Below, piece after piece: positions 56,393 to 64,000 of a stretch of DNA of 64,000 nt. The DNA comes from Deinococcales bacterium. Its GTDB lineage: Bacteria > Deinococcota > Deinococci > Deinococcales > JAAFIG01. Location: contig JAAFIG010000027.1 of assembly GCA_013298595.1 (NCBI GenBank), positions 1-64,000 on the forward strand. Direction: 5' to 3'. Position 1 is the first letter of the stretch; the number at the start of each line of letters is the position of its first letter. The position numbers and the translations under genes are program-made. The notes below the pieces were generated by a model, which did no database searches, had not been told where the DNA came from, and worked only from the letters and a program-made list of their open reading frames with translations.

Positions 56393-56467
56393 TGGCGGTT
56401 CTAACGGGAATCGAACCCGTATTGCCTGAGAGACAGTCAGGTATCGTAGCCGTTGGAACATAGAACC
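56393..56467 (-). tRNA. tRNA-Asp (GTC)
   Basis: GGTTCTA/TAGAACC, perfect CCTGA/TCAGG, loop CTGTCTC (GUC), discriminator G, CCA encoded. Potential substrate of GluQ. Confidence 0.9.
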
Positions 56468-56470
56468 TTA

Positions 56471-56547
56471 TGGCTGACTCGGCAGGGATCGAACCTGCGA
56501 CTTTCTGATTAACAGTCAGATGCTGCTACCAACTGAGCTACGAGTCA
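56471..56547 (-). tRNA. tRNA-Asn (GTT)
   Basis: TGACTCG/CGAGTCA, perfect TCTGA/TCAGA, loop CTGTTAA (GUU), CCA encoded. Confidence 0.92.
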
Positions 56548-56553
56548 ATAAAA

Positions 56554-56636
56554 TGGGTGCGGAAGGATTTGAACCTCCATTGTCTTTTGGACGCTTGGGC
56601 TACAACCAAGTGCAATAGCCGTTCTGCCACACACCC
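56554..56636 (-). tRNA. tRNA-Tyr (GTA), array copy
   Basis: Class II. GGGTGTG/CGCACCC, CTTGG/CCAAG, loop TTGTAGC (GUA), no CCA encoded. Differs from the tRNA-Tyr at 22343. Confidence 0.88.
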
Positions 56637-56855
56637 TAATGGTACTTGCTCGAGGTGTACGCCTTCGAGCGTGTATCGCCTCTTGAATAATCGTGATGTA
56701 CCGTACAGCACATAAAATCACGTTTTCTCGAGGAGAAAATTTTGGCATTCGAGTTGTCAAGGTTCGCACTCGGGACAAGTTTTAGTTGCCGCAAGCAGTT
56801 TGGGTGTATTTTCTTGCTTCTCGAGGACACGAATTCTCGAGGTTGCTTACACCTT
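56637..56855 (-). other. 219-bp spacer in the array
   Basis: Several CTCGAG sites and hairpins (CGTGAT/ATCACG; TTTTCTC/GAGAAAA), but no T-arm, acceptor or Y RNA motif that fits together. Possibly remnants of former tRNAs. Confidence 0.4.
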
Positions 56856-56931
56856 TGGGTTCATCGTCGGGAATCGCACCCGAGTTTCTAGGGTCACAAC
56901 CTAGCGTCCTCTCTGTTAGACGACAACGAAC
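56856..56931 (-). tRNA. tRNA-His (GTG)
   Basis: G at -1 opposite discriminator C, TTCGTTG/CGATGAA, perfect CTAGG/CCTAG, loop TTGTGAC (GUG), T-loop TGCGATT, CCA encoded. First gene of the array in transcription order. Confidence 0.9.
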
Positions 56932-56947
56932 ATGGTTTTTTTGGTAC

Positions 56948-56983
56948 AAAAAATTTGAGCCTATCCGATTCGGGTAGGCTCAA
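56948..56983 (-). terminator. Rho-independent terminator upstream of the array
   Basis: TTGAGCCTA/TAGGCTCAA perfect 9-bp stem then ATTTTTT on the minus strand. It ends the small-peptide gene, only 17 nt before tRNA-His. Confidence 0.85.
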
Positions 56984-57003
56984 TACAATTTGCCTAATCC
57001 GTG

Positions 57004-57156
57004 TTAAGTGGTACGGTTTTCTGAAGCGCCGAGGAAACTATGATCTTGCCAAAAGCCTAACCCTAAATCCGAAAAATCATTTCTCAGATTGGCACAAATG
57101 CCGCTTGCCGTATTCGGGCGTGGTGCGGTTTTAATTGTGGGGTTTGTAAAGTTCAT
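57004..57156 (-). CDS. 50-residue peptide gene
   Basis: MNFTNPTIKTAPRPNTASGICANLRNDFSDLGLGFWQDHSFLGASENRTT, with CGGAG 7-8 nt before ATG 57156 and its own terminator. No homology recognised. Size, composition and free-standing setting would allow a ribosomal peptide precursor or an array regulator; neither is supported by more than that. The track start at 57216 adds an implausible Ser/Asn-rich head. Confidence 0.5.
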   Translation of the reverse strand: MNFTNPTIKTAPRPNTASGICANLRNDFSDLGLGFWQDHSFLGASENRTT

Positions 57157-57321
57157 AAGCTTCTCCGAAAAATCGTTCGAGTTGTTGTAACTCGAGGTTG
57201 AGGTTCTTTGCCTCAATTGCGAGGTGTTGTTTTGCCTCGAGCAGCATAGTACCCAGTGGTTAGGGTGTTGTCATGCGTGGATGTGCTTAGTAGCGCACTA
57301 AGCCATTTGGCGCGATTTAGG

Positions 57322-57327
57322 TATAAT
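57322..57327 (+). promoter_or_regulatory. -10 element
   Basis: TATAAT ends 8 nt before ATG 57336; perfect consensus. Confidence 0.55.
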
Positions 57328-57335
57328 TTGAAGGT

Positions 57336-57818
57336 ATGTCTTTTGTTGTTCGTCACGTTTTATCTTCAGATGCAGCTCAAACAAGTGCTTTGCTGAACGA
57401 GATTATTGCCACTAAGAAATTTAGTATTCTTGAGTCGGTTATCAGCCAACAAGAACAACTCGAATTTATTGTTTCGTTTTCGTCCGATGGTGTTTTTTTG
57501 GTTGCTGAGGATCACGATCAGCAGATTCTTGGGCTGCAAGATGTCAGTCCTACCTCAATAAGTGGTGTGGGTGAAATTGGTACGTTTATTGCTTTAAGCG
57601 CTCAGGGACAGGGTGTTGGTAAAGCACTATCCCAAGCAACTTTTACGGCAGCTCGAGCTAAGGGTTTTCGTAAACTGATGGCGATGATTCGGGCGGATAA
57701 TCCTCGAGCGATTGGGTTTTATCAGCCACTTGGTTTTCGTGTGGTTGGTGTTCTCGAGAAGCACGTGGTGGCTCATGGTCGGGTTTTTGATGAGGTATTG
57801 GCAGAGAAATCACTTTGA
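57336..57818 (+). CDS. GNAT-family acetyltransferase
   Basis: 160-aa N-acetyltransferase. Acetyl-CoA loop SAQGQGVGKALSQATFTAARAKG, and AMIRADNPRAIGFYQPLGFRVVGVLEKHVVAHGRVFDEVLAEK is the standard C-terminal half (phosphinothricin/RimI-like). Preceded by a perfect TATAAT. Substrate unknown. Unrelated in detail to the GNAT inside the array. Confidence 0.9.
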   Translation: MSFVVRHVLSSDAAQTSALLNEIIATKKFSILESVISQQEQLEFIVSFSSDGVFLVAEDHDQQILGLQDVSPTSISGVGEIGTFIALSAQGQGVGKALSQATFTAARAKGFRKLMAMIRADNPRAIGFYQPLGFRVVGVLEKHVVAHGRVFDEVLAEKSL

Positions 57819-57871
57819 TTCTGTGTGGTTTAAGTGCGTATATAAGGCTTTTTTGGAATTTCAAGATGATG

Positions 57872-58897
57872 TCATCTTGAGGTGAAATCTGCTAATGCTT
57901 CGAGTTTTGCTAAAGCCATACCACTACCCAGAATACTCAGTGCGGTTTTTACACCATCCTCGAGACTACTGGCAGCATCAGCAATGTACAAGGCTGCGCC
58001 TGCATTGGCTGCAACAGCGTCTCTCTGAGCATCTGTACCACCACCCGCTAGCACTTTTCTGACAATTGCAGCATTACTTTTTGCATCTGAACCCAGTAAA
58101 TCACTTGGCAGATGCAACACTAAACCTAAATCTCGAGGCTCAATTTGGTATTCACGGATGCTCGAGCCGCGTACTTCGGCAATAAATGTTGTGCCTGTGA
58201 CAGCAATATCATCGTAACGAGTGCCATCTGGTGCATTGCCAAAAACCACCAGTGCACCTTGAATACCAAGTTTTTGTAAAACCCCAGCCATCAGAGGCAC
58301 AAGGCGTTTATCAGCAACACCAAGCAGTTGATGGGTTGCTCCAGCCGGATTGGTCAGTGGTCCGAGCACATTAAAAACGGTGGCTATACCAAGTTCGGCT
58401 CGGACTGGGGCAGCATGACGCATGGCAGGATGATGTGAACGCGCAAATAAAAATCCAATACCAATGGTATCTATCGCTTCAGCCACACGTTCTGTAGGAA
58501 TCTCGAGTTTAACACCAAGTGCCTCGAGTACATCAGCACTACCAGATGGTCTGCCTGCGGTACGGTTGCCGTGCTTGGCGACGCGTACACCTGCGGCAGC
58601 TACCACAAAAGCACAAGCTGTGGAAATATTAAAATTAGCGGTGCCTGTGCCACCCGTACCGCAAGTATCTACCAACACACCCGATCTCACAGGTACTCGT
58701 ACTGCTCTGGCACGCATGGCTTGGGCAAAACCTGCAACTTCAGGTACAGTCTCGCCACGAACGCGTAAAGCAGCTAGTACAGCAGCTGTTTTAACTGCTG
58801 AAAGTTCACCATCCATAATCAAACCCATTAACGCTTCTGCATCCTCGAGCGAAAGGCTTTGTGGGGAAACGGCACGAGCGAATAAAGAAACAGACAT
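57872..58897 (-). CDS. trpD: Anthranilate phosphoribosyltransferase
   Basis: Second step of tryptophan synthesis, joining anthranilate and PRPP (341 aa). PRPP loop DTCGTGGTGTANFNIST, VRVAKHGNRTAGRPSGSADVLEALG, FLFARSHHPAMRHAAPVRAELG, and NVLGPLTNPAGATHQLLGVADKRL are all family signatures. TAAACT lies 6 nt before the ATG (leaderless). No other trp gene adjacent, so the pathway is dispersed. Confidence 0.95.
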   Translation of the reverse strand: MSVSLFARAVSPQSLSLEDAEALMGLIMDGELSAVKTAAVLAALRVRGETVPEVAGFAQAMRARAVRVPVRSGVLVDTCGTGGTGTANFNISTACAFVVAAAGVRVAKHGNRTAGRPSGSADVLEALGVKLEIPTERVAEAIDTIGIGFLFARSHHPAMRHAAPVRAELGIATVFNVLGPLTNPAGATHQLLGVADKRLVPLMAGVLQKLGIQGALVVFGNAPDGTRYDDIAVTGTTFIAEVRGSSIREYQIEPRDLGLVLHLPSDLLGSDAKSNAAIVRKVLAGGGTDAQRDAVAANAGAALYIADAASSLEDGVKTALSILGSGMALAKLEALADFTSR

Positions 58898-58903
58898 TTG
58901 CTT

Positions 58904-58909
58904 AGTTTA
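58904..58909 (-). promoter_or_regulatory. -10 element for trpD
   Basis: TAAACT on the minus strand, 6 nt before the ATG. Confidence 0.5.
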
Positions 58910-58935
58910 ACAAGAAGCTCAAGTGTCTGGCAGTT

Positions 58936-59754
58936 TCAGTCTATTTGGTTTTTCAGTTCTTTCCAAGCAACTCGAGCACCTTCTAAGTAAGCGCGTTCAA
59001 AAGCATAATCGGCTCGAGTGCCAAGAATCGCATCACCAAGTGGATTGAGCACAGTTCTTTTTGCCAGCAATAAACTTGGGTGAACACCCAGTTGTAATGC
59101 CACGGCATCGCCGTATTTGATGGCAATTTTGACAGCTTGGTAACCCGCAGAATGGGCTTTTGCTGGGTTGCGGGTATGTTCACCTGAATGAAAAGCCAAT
59201 GTGTCAGGTAAACGCCGAATTTTCAAACCTGCTTTCTCGAGCCTCAAGGCAAATTCTAAATCTTCACCACCGTATCCCGAGAGGCTTTCATCAAAACCGT
59301 GTTGCTCGAGTGCGGCTTGTCTGGGCAGGCTGGTGTTCATGCCTGTGAAATTGACCCAATGCGGATTTTTTGGAAATTCTATTTTGCCATTTGGGTATTG
59401 CACAGCTGCAATGGCAATGGATTGCTGAAACACTTCATGAAAAGCCGCATGCCGAGCCAGCACATCATCGGCAAAAATCAGATCGTCATCGGCAAAGACC
59501 AGTATTTCCCCTGTGGCGTGCCTAATAGCTGTGTTACGCGCTCGAGCTTGTCCGCCTTGTTGTAATACCAAAATCTCGAGTTGTAATGTCTGACGGCGTT
59601 TATAAGCTTCGAGCATGGTTAACGTACCATCGGAACTGCCATCGACTGCGATAACCACTTCAAAATCAAGATATGTTTGTTGTTCAAGCGATTGTAGTAA
59701 TTGCTCGAGCAACAACATTCGATTGTGAGTTGGGGTGATGACACTGAGTTTCAT
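58936..59754 (-). CDS. Family 2 glycosyltransferase, copy 1
   Basis: Inverting GT-A glycosyltransferase (272 aa), cytoplasmic side. KLSVITPTHNRMLLLEQLLQSLEQQ, VVIAVDGSSDGT (nucleotide-sugar binding), EILVFADDDLIFADD (DxD), GYGGEDLEFALRLEKAGLKIRRL (galactosyltransferase-like GGED). Makes a surface polysaccharide or glycolipid; acceptor unknown. Downstream paralogue of the gene at 59819, with nearly identical ends and a divergent middle. Confidence 0.9.
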   Translation of the reverse strand: MKLSVITPTHNRMLLLEQLLQSLEQQTYLDFEVVIAVDGSSDGTLTMLEAYKRRQTLQLEILVLQQGGQARARNTAIRHATGEILVFADDDLIFADDVLARHAAFHEVFQQSIAIAAVQYPNGKIEFPKNPHWVNFTGMNTSLPRQAALEQHGFDESLSGYGGEDLEFALRLEKAGLKIRRLPDTLAFHSGEHTRNPAKAHSAGYQAVKIAIKYGDAVALQLGVHPSLLLAKRTVLNPLGDAILGTRADYAFERAYLEGARVAWKELKNQID

Positions 59755-59818
59755 AAGAGTATTCCAGACGATGCTTTGAGGTAGTGGATTTTTGCCAATA
59801 ATGCTCGAGAAATGTTAC

Positions 59819-60637
59819 TCAGGTCTGATCGTTTTTTAGTTCTTTCCAAGCAGCTCGAGCACCATCTAAATAAGCGCGTTCAAAAGCATAATCGGCTCGA
59901 GTGCCAAGGATGGCATCGCCAAGTGGGTTGAGAATGGTTCTTTTTGCCAGCAGTAAACTGGGGTGAACACCCAGTTGTAATGCCACAGAGCCTCCTAATT
60001 TTTGAGCAATATAAACAGCGTTGTACCCTGCCGCATGGGCTTTTTCGACCCCAGGAACCCGAGCGCCATGATGAAAAACTTCGGCTTGTGCTAAGGCTTT
60101 AAATTGTTGACCAGCTTGTAATAAGCGGTATCCAAGCTCGAGGTCTTCGCCTCCGTATTGCGTTAAGCTTTCATTAAATCCGCCGAGTTGCACTATGGCT
60201 TCTCGAGCCACACTGCAATTACAACCCGAGAAATTCATCCAATCAGGTCGGGTTGAAAAGCGCACAACACCATCAGGAAAGCGAACTGCTCCAACAGCAA
60301 TACCATCTTTGAAAAGCTGATGAAATGCCACATGACGAGCTAAGACTTCAGGCTCGAGGGTTAAGTCATCATCGGCAAAAACCAGTATGGCTTCTTTGGC
60401 ACGTGCAATAGCTGCATTACGAGCCGCAGCCCGTCCAACCCCGTTTAATATCACCACTTCGAGTTGCAATGTCTGACGGCGTTTATAAGCTTCGAGCATG
60501 GTTAACGTACCATCTGAACTGCCATCGACTGCGATAACCACTTCAAAATCAAGATATGTTTGTTGTTCAAGCGATTGAAGTAATTGCTCGAGCAACAACA
60601 TTCGATTGTGAGTTGGGGTGATGACACTGAGTTTCAT
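59819..60637 (-). CDS. Family 2 glycosyltransferase, copy 2
   Basis: 272 aa, same length as copy 1. The first 60 residues are identical to copy 1 and the last 60 nearly so, while residues 65-205 differ strongly (for example NGVGRAAARNAAIARAKEAI against QGGQARARNTAIRHATGEI). DxD as VFADDDLTLEP, GGEDLELGYRLL present. Mosaic pattern implies duplication with gene conversion at the ends and diversification of the acceptor-binding middle. Confidence 0.9.
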   Translation of the reverse strand: MKLSVITPTHNRMLLLEQLLQSLEQQTYLDFEVVIAVDGSSDGTLTMLEAYKRRQTLQLEVVILNGVGRAAARNAAIARAKEAILVFADDDLTLEPEVLARHVAFHQLFKDGIAVGAVRFPDGVVRFSTRPDWMNFSGCNCSVAREAIVQLGGFNESLTQYGGEDLELGYRLLQAGQQFKALAQAEVFHHGARVPGVEKAHAAGYNAVYIAQKLGGSVALQLGVHPSLLLAKRTILNPLGDAILGTRADYAFERAYLDGARAAWKELKNDQT

Positions 60638-60670
60638 AAGAGTATTCTAGGCATGTTTCGGATTACCTTG

Positions 60671-60676
60671 TACACT
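60671..60676 (+). promoter_or_regulatory. -10 element of leaderless promoter
   Basis: TACACT ends 6 nt before ATG 60683. Confidence 0.5.
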
Positions 60677-60682
60677 TTTACC

Positions 60683-62281
60683 ATGTTTGATTTGCTGATT
60701 CGTCAGGCTCGAGTGGTGGATGGTTTAAATAATCCTTGGTTTTGGGGCGAAGTGGCGGTCAATGGTGATCAAATTGTGGCAATTGGACATCCGCATAGTC
60801 TTGGTGCTGCCAAAGAAGTGGTGGATGCAAAGGGTTTGGTCTTAGCGCCTGGGTTTATTGACATTCAAAGTCATAGCATTGTGCCATTGTTACGCGATGG
60901 GCGTTGTCTTGGCAAGGTTTTCCAAGGAGTCACCCTCGAGGTGATGGGGGAGGGCTGGACTCCTGCTCCTTTTGGTGGGTTGTTAAGCAACCCAATTCCA
61001 ACAAGTTACCCTGTGCCTGAAAGCTGGCTCGAGCAAGCCAAAACTTGGACGCGTTTTGCCGATTGGCTCGAGGCAATGGAAGGTTATGCCAGTGTCAATG
61101 TGGCATCGTTTTTGGCAGGTGGAACGTTACGCGAATTTGTTTGTGGTATGCGAATGGGTCAGGCAACAACAACGGAACTCGAGCAGATGCGCCAAGTCAT
61201 GGCAGCCGCCATGCAGGATGGTGCGATGGGTGTTTCTTATGCCCTGATTTACCCACCTGATGCTTTTTGTGAAACACCAGAAATTATTGAAGTTTGTAAA
61301 GTTGTTGCCGAATATGGCGGTGTCTACATCACGCATTTACGTTCCGAAGGTGATACTTTTCTTGAAGCACTCGAGGAAGCCATTGAGATTGGACGTGATG
61401 CCAATGTACCCGTCGAGGTGTACCACTTAAAAGCCAGTGGTCAACGCAATTGGCATAAAATGCCATTGGCAATAGAAAAAATACTGGCAGCTCGAGCCGC
61501 AGGTGTGGATATCACAGCGGATATGTACCCGTATGCCGCTGCGGGAACAGGTTTAGATGCGCTTTTGCCAACTTGGGCAAGTGCCAATGGTTTGTTCTGG
61601 CAGAATCTCGAGGATGCCGAAATCAGAAAGCAAATGCGTCAGGAAATGCTGCAAGGTGCAGGTGATATGAACACTAGCCGCCCTGAACAAATCATGCCTG
61701 TTGGTTTGCGTTGCCCCGAGCATCAAGAGTATGTGGGTTTACGGCTCTCGGAAATTGCTGCGGCTCGAGATGAGCATTGGGTCGAAACAGTTTTTGCATT
61801 ATTATTGCGTGAACGGCAACGCATTGGCACAATCTATTTCACTATGCTCGAGGATAATTTGCGTTTACAATTACAACAACCCTTTGTTAAAGTTTCCTCG
61901 GATGCAGGTGGGCACAATCCAGAAACAGCGCTCGAGGCAGTGCACCCACGCGGCTACGGCACATTTCCTCGAGTGCTAGGTAAGTACGTGCGTGAAGAAA
62001 AACTGTTAACCCTCGAGCAAGCCGTGCATAAAATGACTGGCTTAGTTGCCCACCGACTTGGGCTACAGACTCGAGGACGTATTGCTGTTGGGGCGTATGC
62101 CGATTTGGTTTTATTTGACCCCGAAACCATTGCTGACCTTGCCACGTTCGAGCAACCTCATCAACTGGCAATTGGTGTCCAAGATGTTTGGGTCAATGGC
62201 ATTCGCGTTCTGAAAGCTGCAAAGCACACAGGAGCCACCCCTGGACGCTTTGTGCGCGGCGCAGGTCACAAAAGCCAGTAA
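60683..62281 (+). CDS. N-acyl-D-amino-acid deacylase-type amidohydrolase
   Basis: Metal-dependent amidohydrolase (532 aa) resembling D-aminoacylase/dihydroorotase. N-terminal FDLLIRQARVVDGLNNPWFWGEVAVNGDQIVAIG and APGFIDIQSHS, where the usual HxH reads QSH (D-aminoacylases retain HxHxD), then YITHLRSEGDTFLEALEEAIEIGRDANVPVEVYHLKASG with metal ligands, and SSDAGGHNPETALEAVHPRGYGTFPRVLGKYVR typical of D-aminoacylase. ATG 60683 fits the family start and its leaderless promoter; the track start overlaps the divergent glycosyltransferase. Confidence 0.85.
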   Translation: MFDLLIRQARVVDGLNNPWFWGEVAVNGDQIVAIGHPHSLGAAKEVVDAKGLVLAPGFIDIQSHSIVPLLRDGRCLGKVFQGVTLEVMGEGWTPAPFGGLLSNPIPTSYPVPESWLEQAKTWTRFADWLEAMEGYASVNVASFLAGGTLREFVCGMRMGQATTTELEQMRQVMAAAMQDGAMGVSYALIYPPDAFCETPEIIEVCKVVAEYGGVYITHLRSEGDTFLEALEEAIEIGRDANVPVEVYHLKASGQRNWHKMPLAIEKILAARAAGVDITADMYPYAAAGTGLDALLPTWASANGLFWQNLEDAEIRKQMRQEMLQGAGDMNTSRPEQIMPVGLRCPEHQEYVGLRLSEIAAARDEHWVETVFALLLRERQRIGTIYFTMLEDNLRLQLQQPFVKVSSDAGGHNPETALEAVHPRGYGTFPRVLGKYVREEKLLTLEQAVHKMTGLVAHRLGLQTRGRIAVGAYADLVLFDPETIADLATFEQPHQLAIGVQDVWVNGIRVLKAAKHTGATPGRFVRGAGHKSQ

Positions 62282-62286
62282 ACGCG

Positions 62287-62292
62287 TATACT
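62287..62292 (+). promoter_or_regulatory. -10 element of leaderless promoter
   Basis: TATACT ends 6 nt before GTG 62299. Confidence 0.5.
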
Positions 62293-62298
62293 GATACC

Positions 62299-64000
62299 GT
62301 GAGTGAAGTTACGCCATTACATTTAATCGAATTGTACGAGTACAAAGTTGCCGATATGCTCGAGCGACGCGAACCTCGTGGTGGTAAGCAATCTGTCCGA
62401 GAATTGCGTGATTTACTAACCAATTCCCGACTTGATGGCAATTTAATTCGGCGTTTCCGAGTAGCTGATCGGAATTTACGCGAAAAAAGTGCGGTACCAA
62501 CCTCCAATATGCAAGTCATAGAAGCCACGGGTCTCGAGGTTGGCTTGGGTTTTGATGGTTTCACCATGTCGGCACCCCAACTTGAAATCAACGATGTCGC
62601 CCCAGCCGCTGTCGCACCTGAAGTCTTTGATGAAGAAGGTTTGGTGTTACGCCAACTTGGTATGCAGCTCTGGCGGGCTGATATGAGCGAAGAGTTGCTC
62701 GAGCAAGGTAAAAAATGGCGTTCAGAATCCAATCGTTCGGTGCTGCGTTTAGTTTATGCTTTGTTACATAACTTAGATCAATACGCCGAACAACCTACTT
62801 TTCCAACCGATTTAAACTTATCCAAATTCAAAGTGGTCTCGCCAGTGCCAGAACCCAACGATTCATTGATTCGTTTATCTGATAGCGAAGCAGTAGATGG
62901 TTTAATGCACTCTTTATTGCATCATATTCTCGATTTTTCCAAAGAATACCCTAAGCTGCGTTTACCCGAAACCGAAGTGTTGCCATACTTACGCCGTTTT
63001 GCCATGGCAGTAGCCAACGATCACCTCGCAGGTGAACCACCACCAGCAATTCAACCCAGTCCTCGAGAAATCAACAGTGCCATAGACCAAGTGCGCCGCG
63101 AAAACATGAACCCCGAAGCCAAAAATGAAATGCTTGCCCGACTGAACAAACAACTCGAGCAAGCCGCAGCTAAGGAACGCGAACAAGCCCAAAGTTTACA
63201 AAACGAACGCCGAGCCTTATTAACCGCAGTAGAAGCCTTATTTGCCTATGTTGTCGAACGAATCCCAGCTCGGTTTGGTGGTAAAGAAAAAGATGTAACC
63301 CCACCAGCCCAAGTGCTCAATGCCCAAAATGATAGCCGAAGACTCGAGACTGTACCCACCGATGCACAACAAATTGTCATTCGACTCAGCCGAGCTACTG
63401 AATTAGAAATGGGTAATGAAAAACTCTTACTAACCAATCGCCCCGAAGGTTGGGTGATTGCTCTTAAAGAAGCCGAATACCCACTCCGCAACAGCAATGT
63501 TATTCCACTCGAGAAACGTGAAATTCAAGTCTTTAGCGACACCAGTGGCGCAGTACCTTATGTTTTATTACAACTCCGCGACCGTGACGGTGGTGGCTTA
63601 TGGAACTTACTCTCCTTAGCCCGTTGCACAGCCTTGTTACTCGACCCATCGTATAGCTTCCTGAATATGCGCTTAATGCGAGCCACCGTTTCTTGGATCC
63701 GAGACCGCCGCATCGAACCACGCGAATTCCACCCAGAAGTTGGTGCAACCTACGCCACCGCACCAGAAGACAACCTCCTAAAATTTGCTCGTACCGCTTC
63801 CGAGCGCATCCTCGAGCGATTACGCCGCTCACCAGCTGGTACCCTCGAGAAAGGCTTCACAACGGCTGCCGAAGTGCTTAGCGAAGACGAAAGCCCAATC
63901 CGAGCCAGCTTACTCGCCCAAGTTTACGCCGAAGCGATGGCACACCAAGTCGGCGAATTTACCGAAGGCACCGAATTACACAAAGCCAACGAAGTGATCG
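62299..64000 (+). CDS. Large unrecognised protein, C-terminus beyond window
   Basis: Open from GTG 62299 to the end of the window (567 codons, no stop), so missing from the ORF track. Soluble, charged; MSEVTPLHLIELYEYKVADMLERREPRGGKQSVRELRDLL begins a helical region, a coiled coil rich in E/Q/K follows near residues 270-300 (LNKQLEQAAAKEREQAQSLQNERR), then a beta-rich segment (PTDAQQIVIRLSRATELEMGNEKLLLTNRPEGW). No family named. Leaderless promoter. Dense CTCGAG and normal codon use show it is a resident gene. Confidence 0.75.
   Translation, partial: MSEVTPLHLIELYEYKVADMLERREPRGGKQSVRELRDLLTNSRLDGNLIRRFRVADRNLREKSAVPTSNMQVIEATGLEVGLGFDGFTMSAPQLEINDVAPAAVAPEVFDEEGLVLRQLGMQLWRADMSEELLEQGKKWRSESNRSVLRLVYALLHNLDQYAEQPTFPTDLNLSKFKVVSPVPEPNDSLIRLSDSEAVDGLMHSLLHHILDFSKEYPKLRLPETEVLPYLRRFAMAVANDHLAGEPPPAIQPSPREINSAIDQVRRENMNPEAKNEMLARLNKQLEQAAAKEREQAQSLQNERRALLTAVEALFAYVVERIPARFGGKEKDVTPPAQVLNAQNDSRRLETVPTDAQQIVIRLSRATELEMGNEKLLLTNRPEGWVIALKEAEYPLRNSNVIPLEKREIQVFSDTSGAVPYVLLQLRDRDGGGLWNLLSLARCTALLLDPSYSFLNMRLMRATVSWIRDRRIEPREFHPEVGATYATAPEDNLLKFARTASERILERLRRSPAGTLEKGFTTAAEVLSEDESPIRASLLAQVYAEAMAHQVGEFTEGTELHKANEVI

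Noticed and set aside
56743-56790. tRNA T-arm on the plus strand (AAGGTTCGCACTCGG)
   Set aside because: No pairing T-stem and no acceptor or anticodon arm around it.
62193-62732. 179-aa minus-strand ORF
   Set aside because: Shadow of the long plus-strand gene starting at 62299; serine/arginine-rich composition typical of antisense frames.

Overview
The window reads as a chromosomal segment of a moderate-GC bacterium that I place, by inference, in or near the Deinococcota. Reasons: adjacent genes resembling the Deinococcus families DUF3248 and DUF3809, a TROVE/Ro60 (Rsr) gene, many promoters of the leaderless type (TANNNT about 5-8 nt before the start codon), and ordinary bacterial housekeeping genes (ftsH, ruvA, rpsT, plsX, fabH, trpD, acs). 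The most striking genome-wide property is extreme over-representation of the palindrome CTCGAG (about one per 110 bp in a stretch I counted; chance expectation about one per 5 kb). It occurs in genes on both strands, in terminators and inside tRNAs.

Layout. 0-6.2 kb: ftsH end, PrsW-like protease, DUF4139-like exported protein, TPR protein, and a CTCGAG-free FG-GAP lipoprotein that looks foreign. 6.3-14.2 kb: DUF3809/DUF3248, S41 peptidase, ruvA, DinB-like protein, ECF sigma/anti-sigma pair, small protein, phosphoesterase, rlmB, SCP2 and EVE proteins. 14.4-25.2 kb: rpsT, dynamin-like GTPase, plsX, MscS channel, gluQ, a three-gene ABC exporter, tRNA-Thr/tRNA-Tyr, GAF plus degenerate HD-GYP protein, fabH, menG/ubiE. 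25.2-29.4 kb: two tandem TldD paralogues plus a TldE/PmbA partner. 29.4-46.8 kb: nhaA with a structured leader, a ferric-iron type ABC importer, a toxin-antitoxin pair, a Na/Pi cotransporter-PhoU protein, two AMP-forming acyl-CoA synthetases, a small-molecule kinase, a dimethylglycine-dehydrogenase-like enzyme and a phospholipase D. 46.9-48.3 kb: a frameshifted membrane gene, a decayed VapC with intact antitoxin, and a GC-rich palindrome.

48.35-56.93 kb is the exceptional region: a minus-strand array of about 30 tRNA genes covering all 20 amino acids, ending directly in rsr (Ro60/TROVE). Between the tRNAs lie five RNAs (58-85 nt) with the hallmarks of Y RNAs: a CCGAAG-type strand, a GGTTATC motif after the upper stem, and an RCTTG strand closing the helix. 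In addition four tRNA-like genes of 130-212 nt carry the same module as an internal, circularly permuted hairpin. So the Ro protein, its candidate Y RNAs and tRNA-Y chimeras sit in one tRNA polycistron and are probably released by tRNA processing enzymes. The array also has Leu tRNAs with short variable loops, 25-bp tandem repeats abutting RNA 3' ends, a separate multi-hairpin RNA and three unknown proteins.

57.0-64.0 kb: a 50-residue peptide gene with terminator, GNAT acetyltransferase, trpD, two mosaic duplicate glycosyltransferases, a D-aminoacylase-type amidohydrolase and a large unrecognised protein running off the end. All calls are by eye from sequence and remembered family features; no searches or folding were run.
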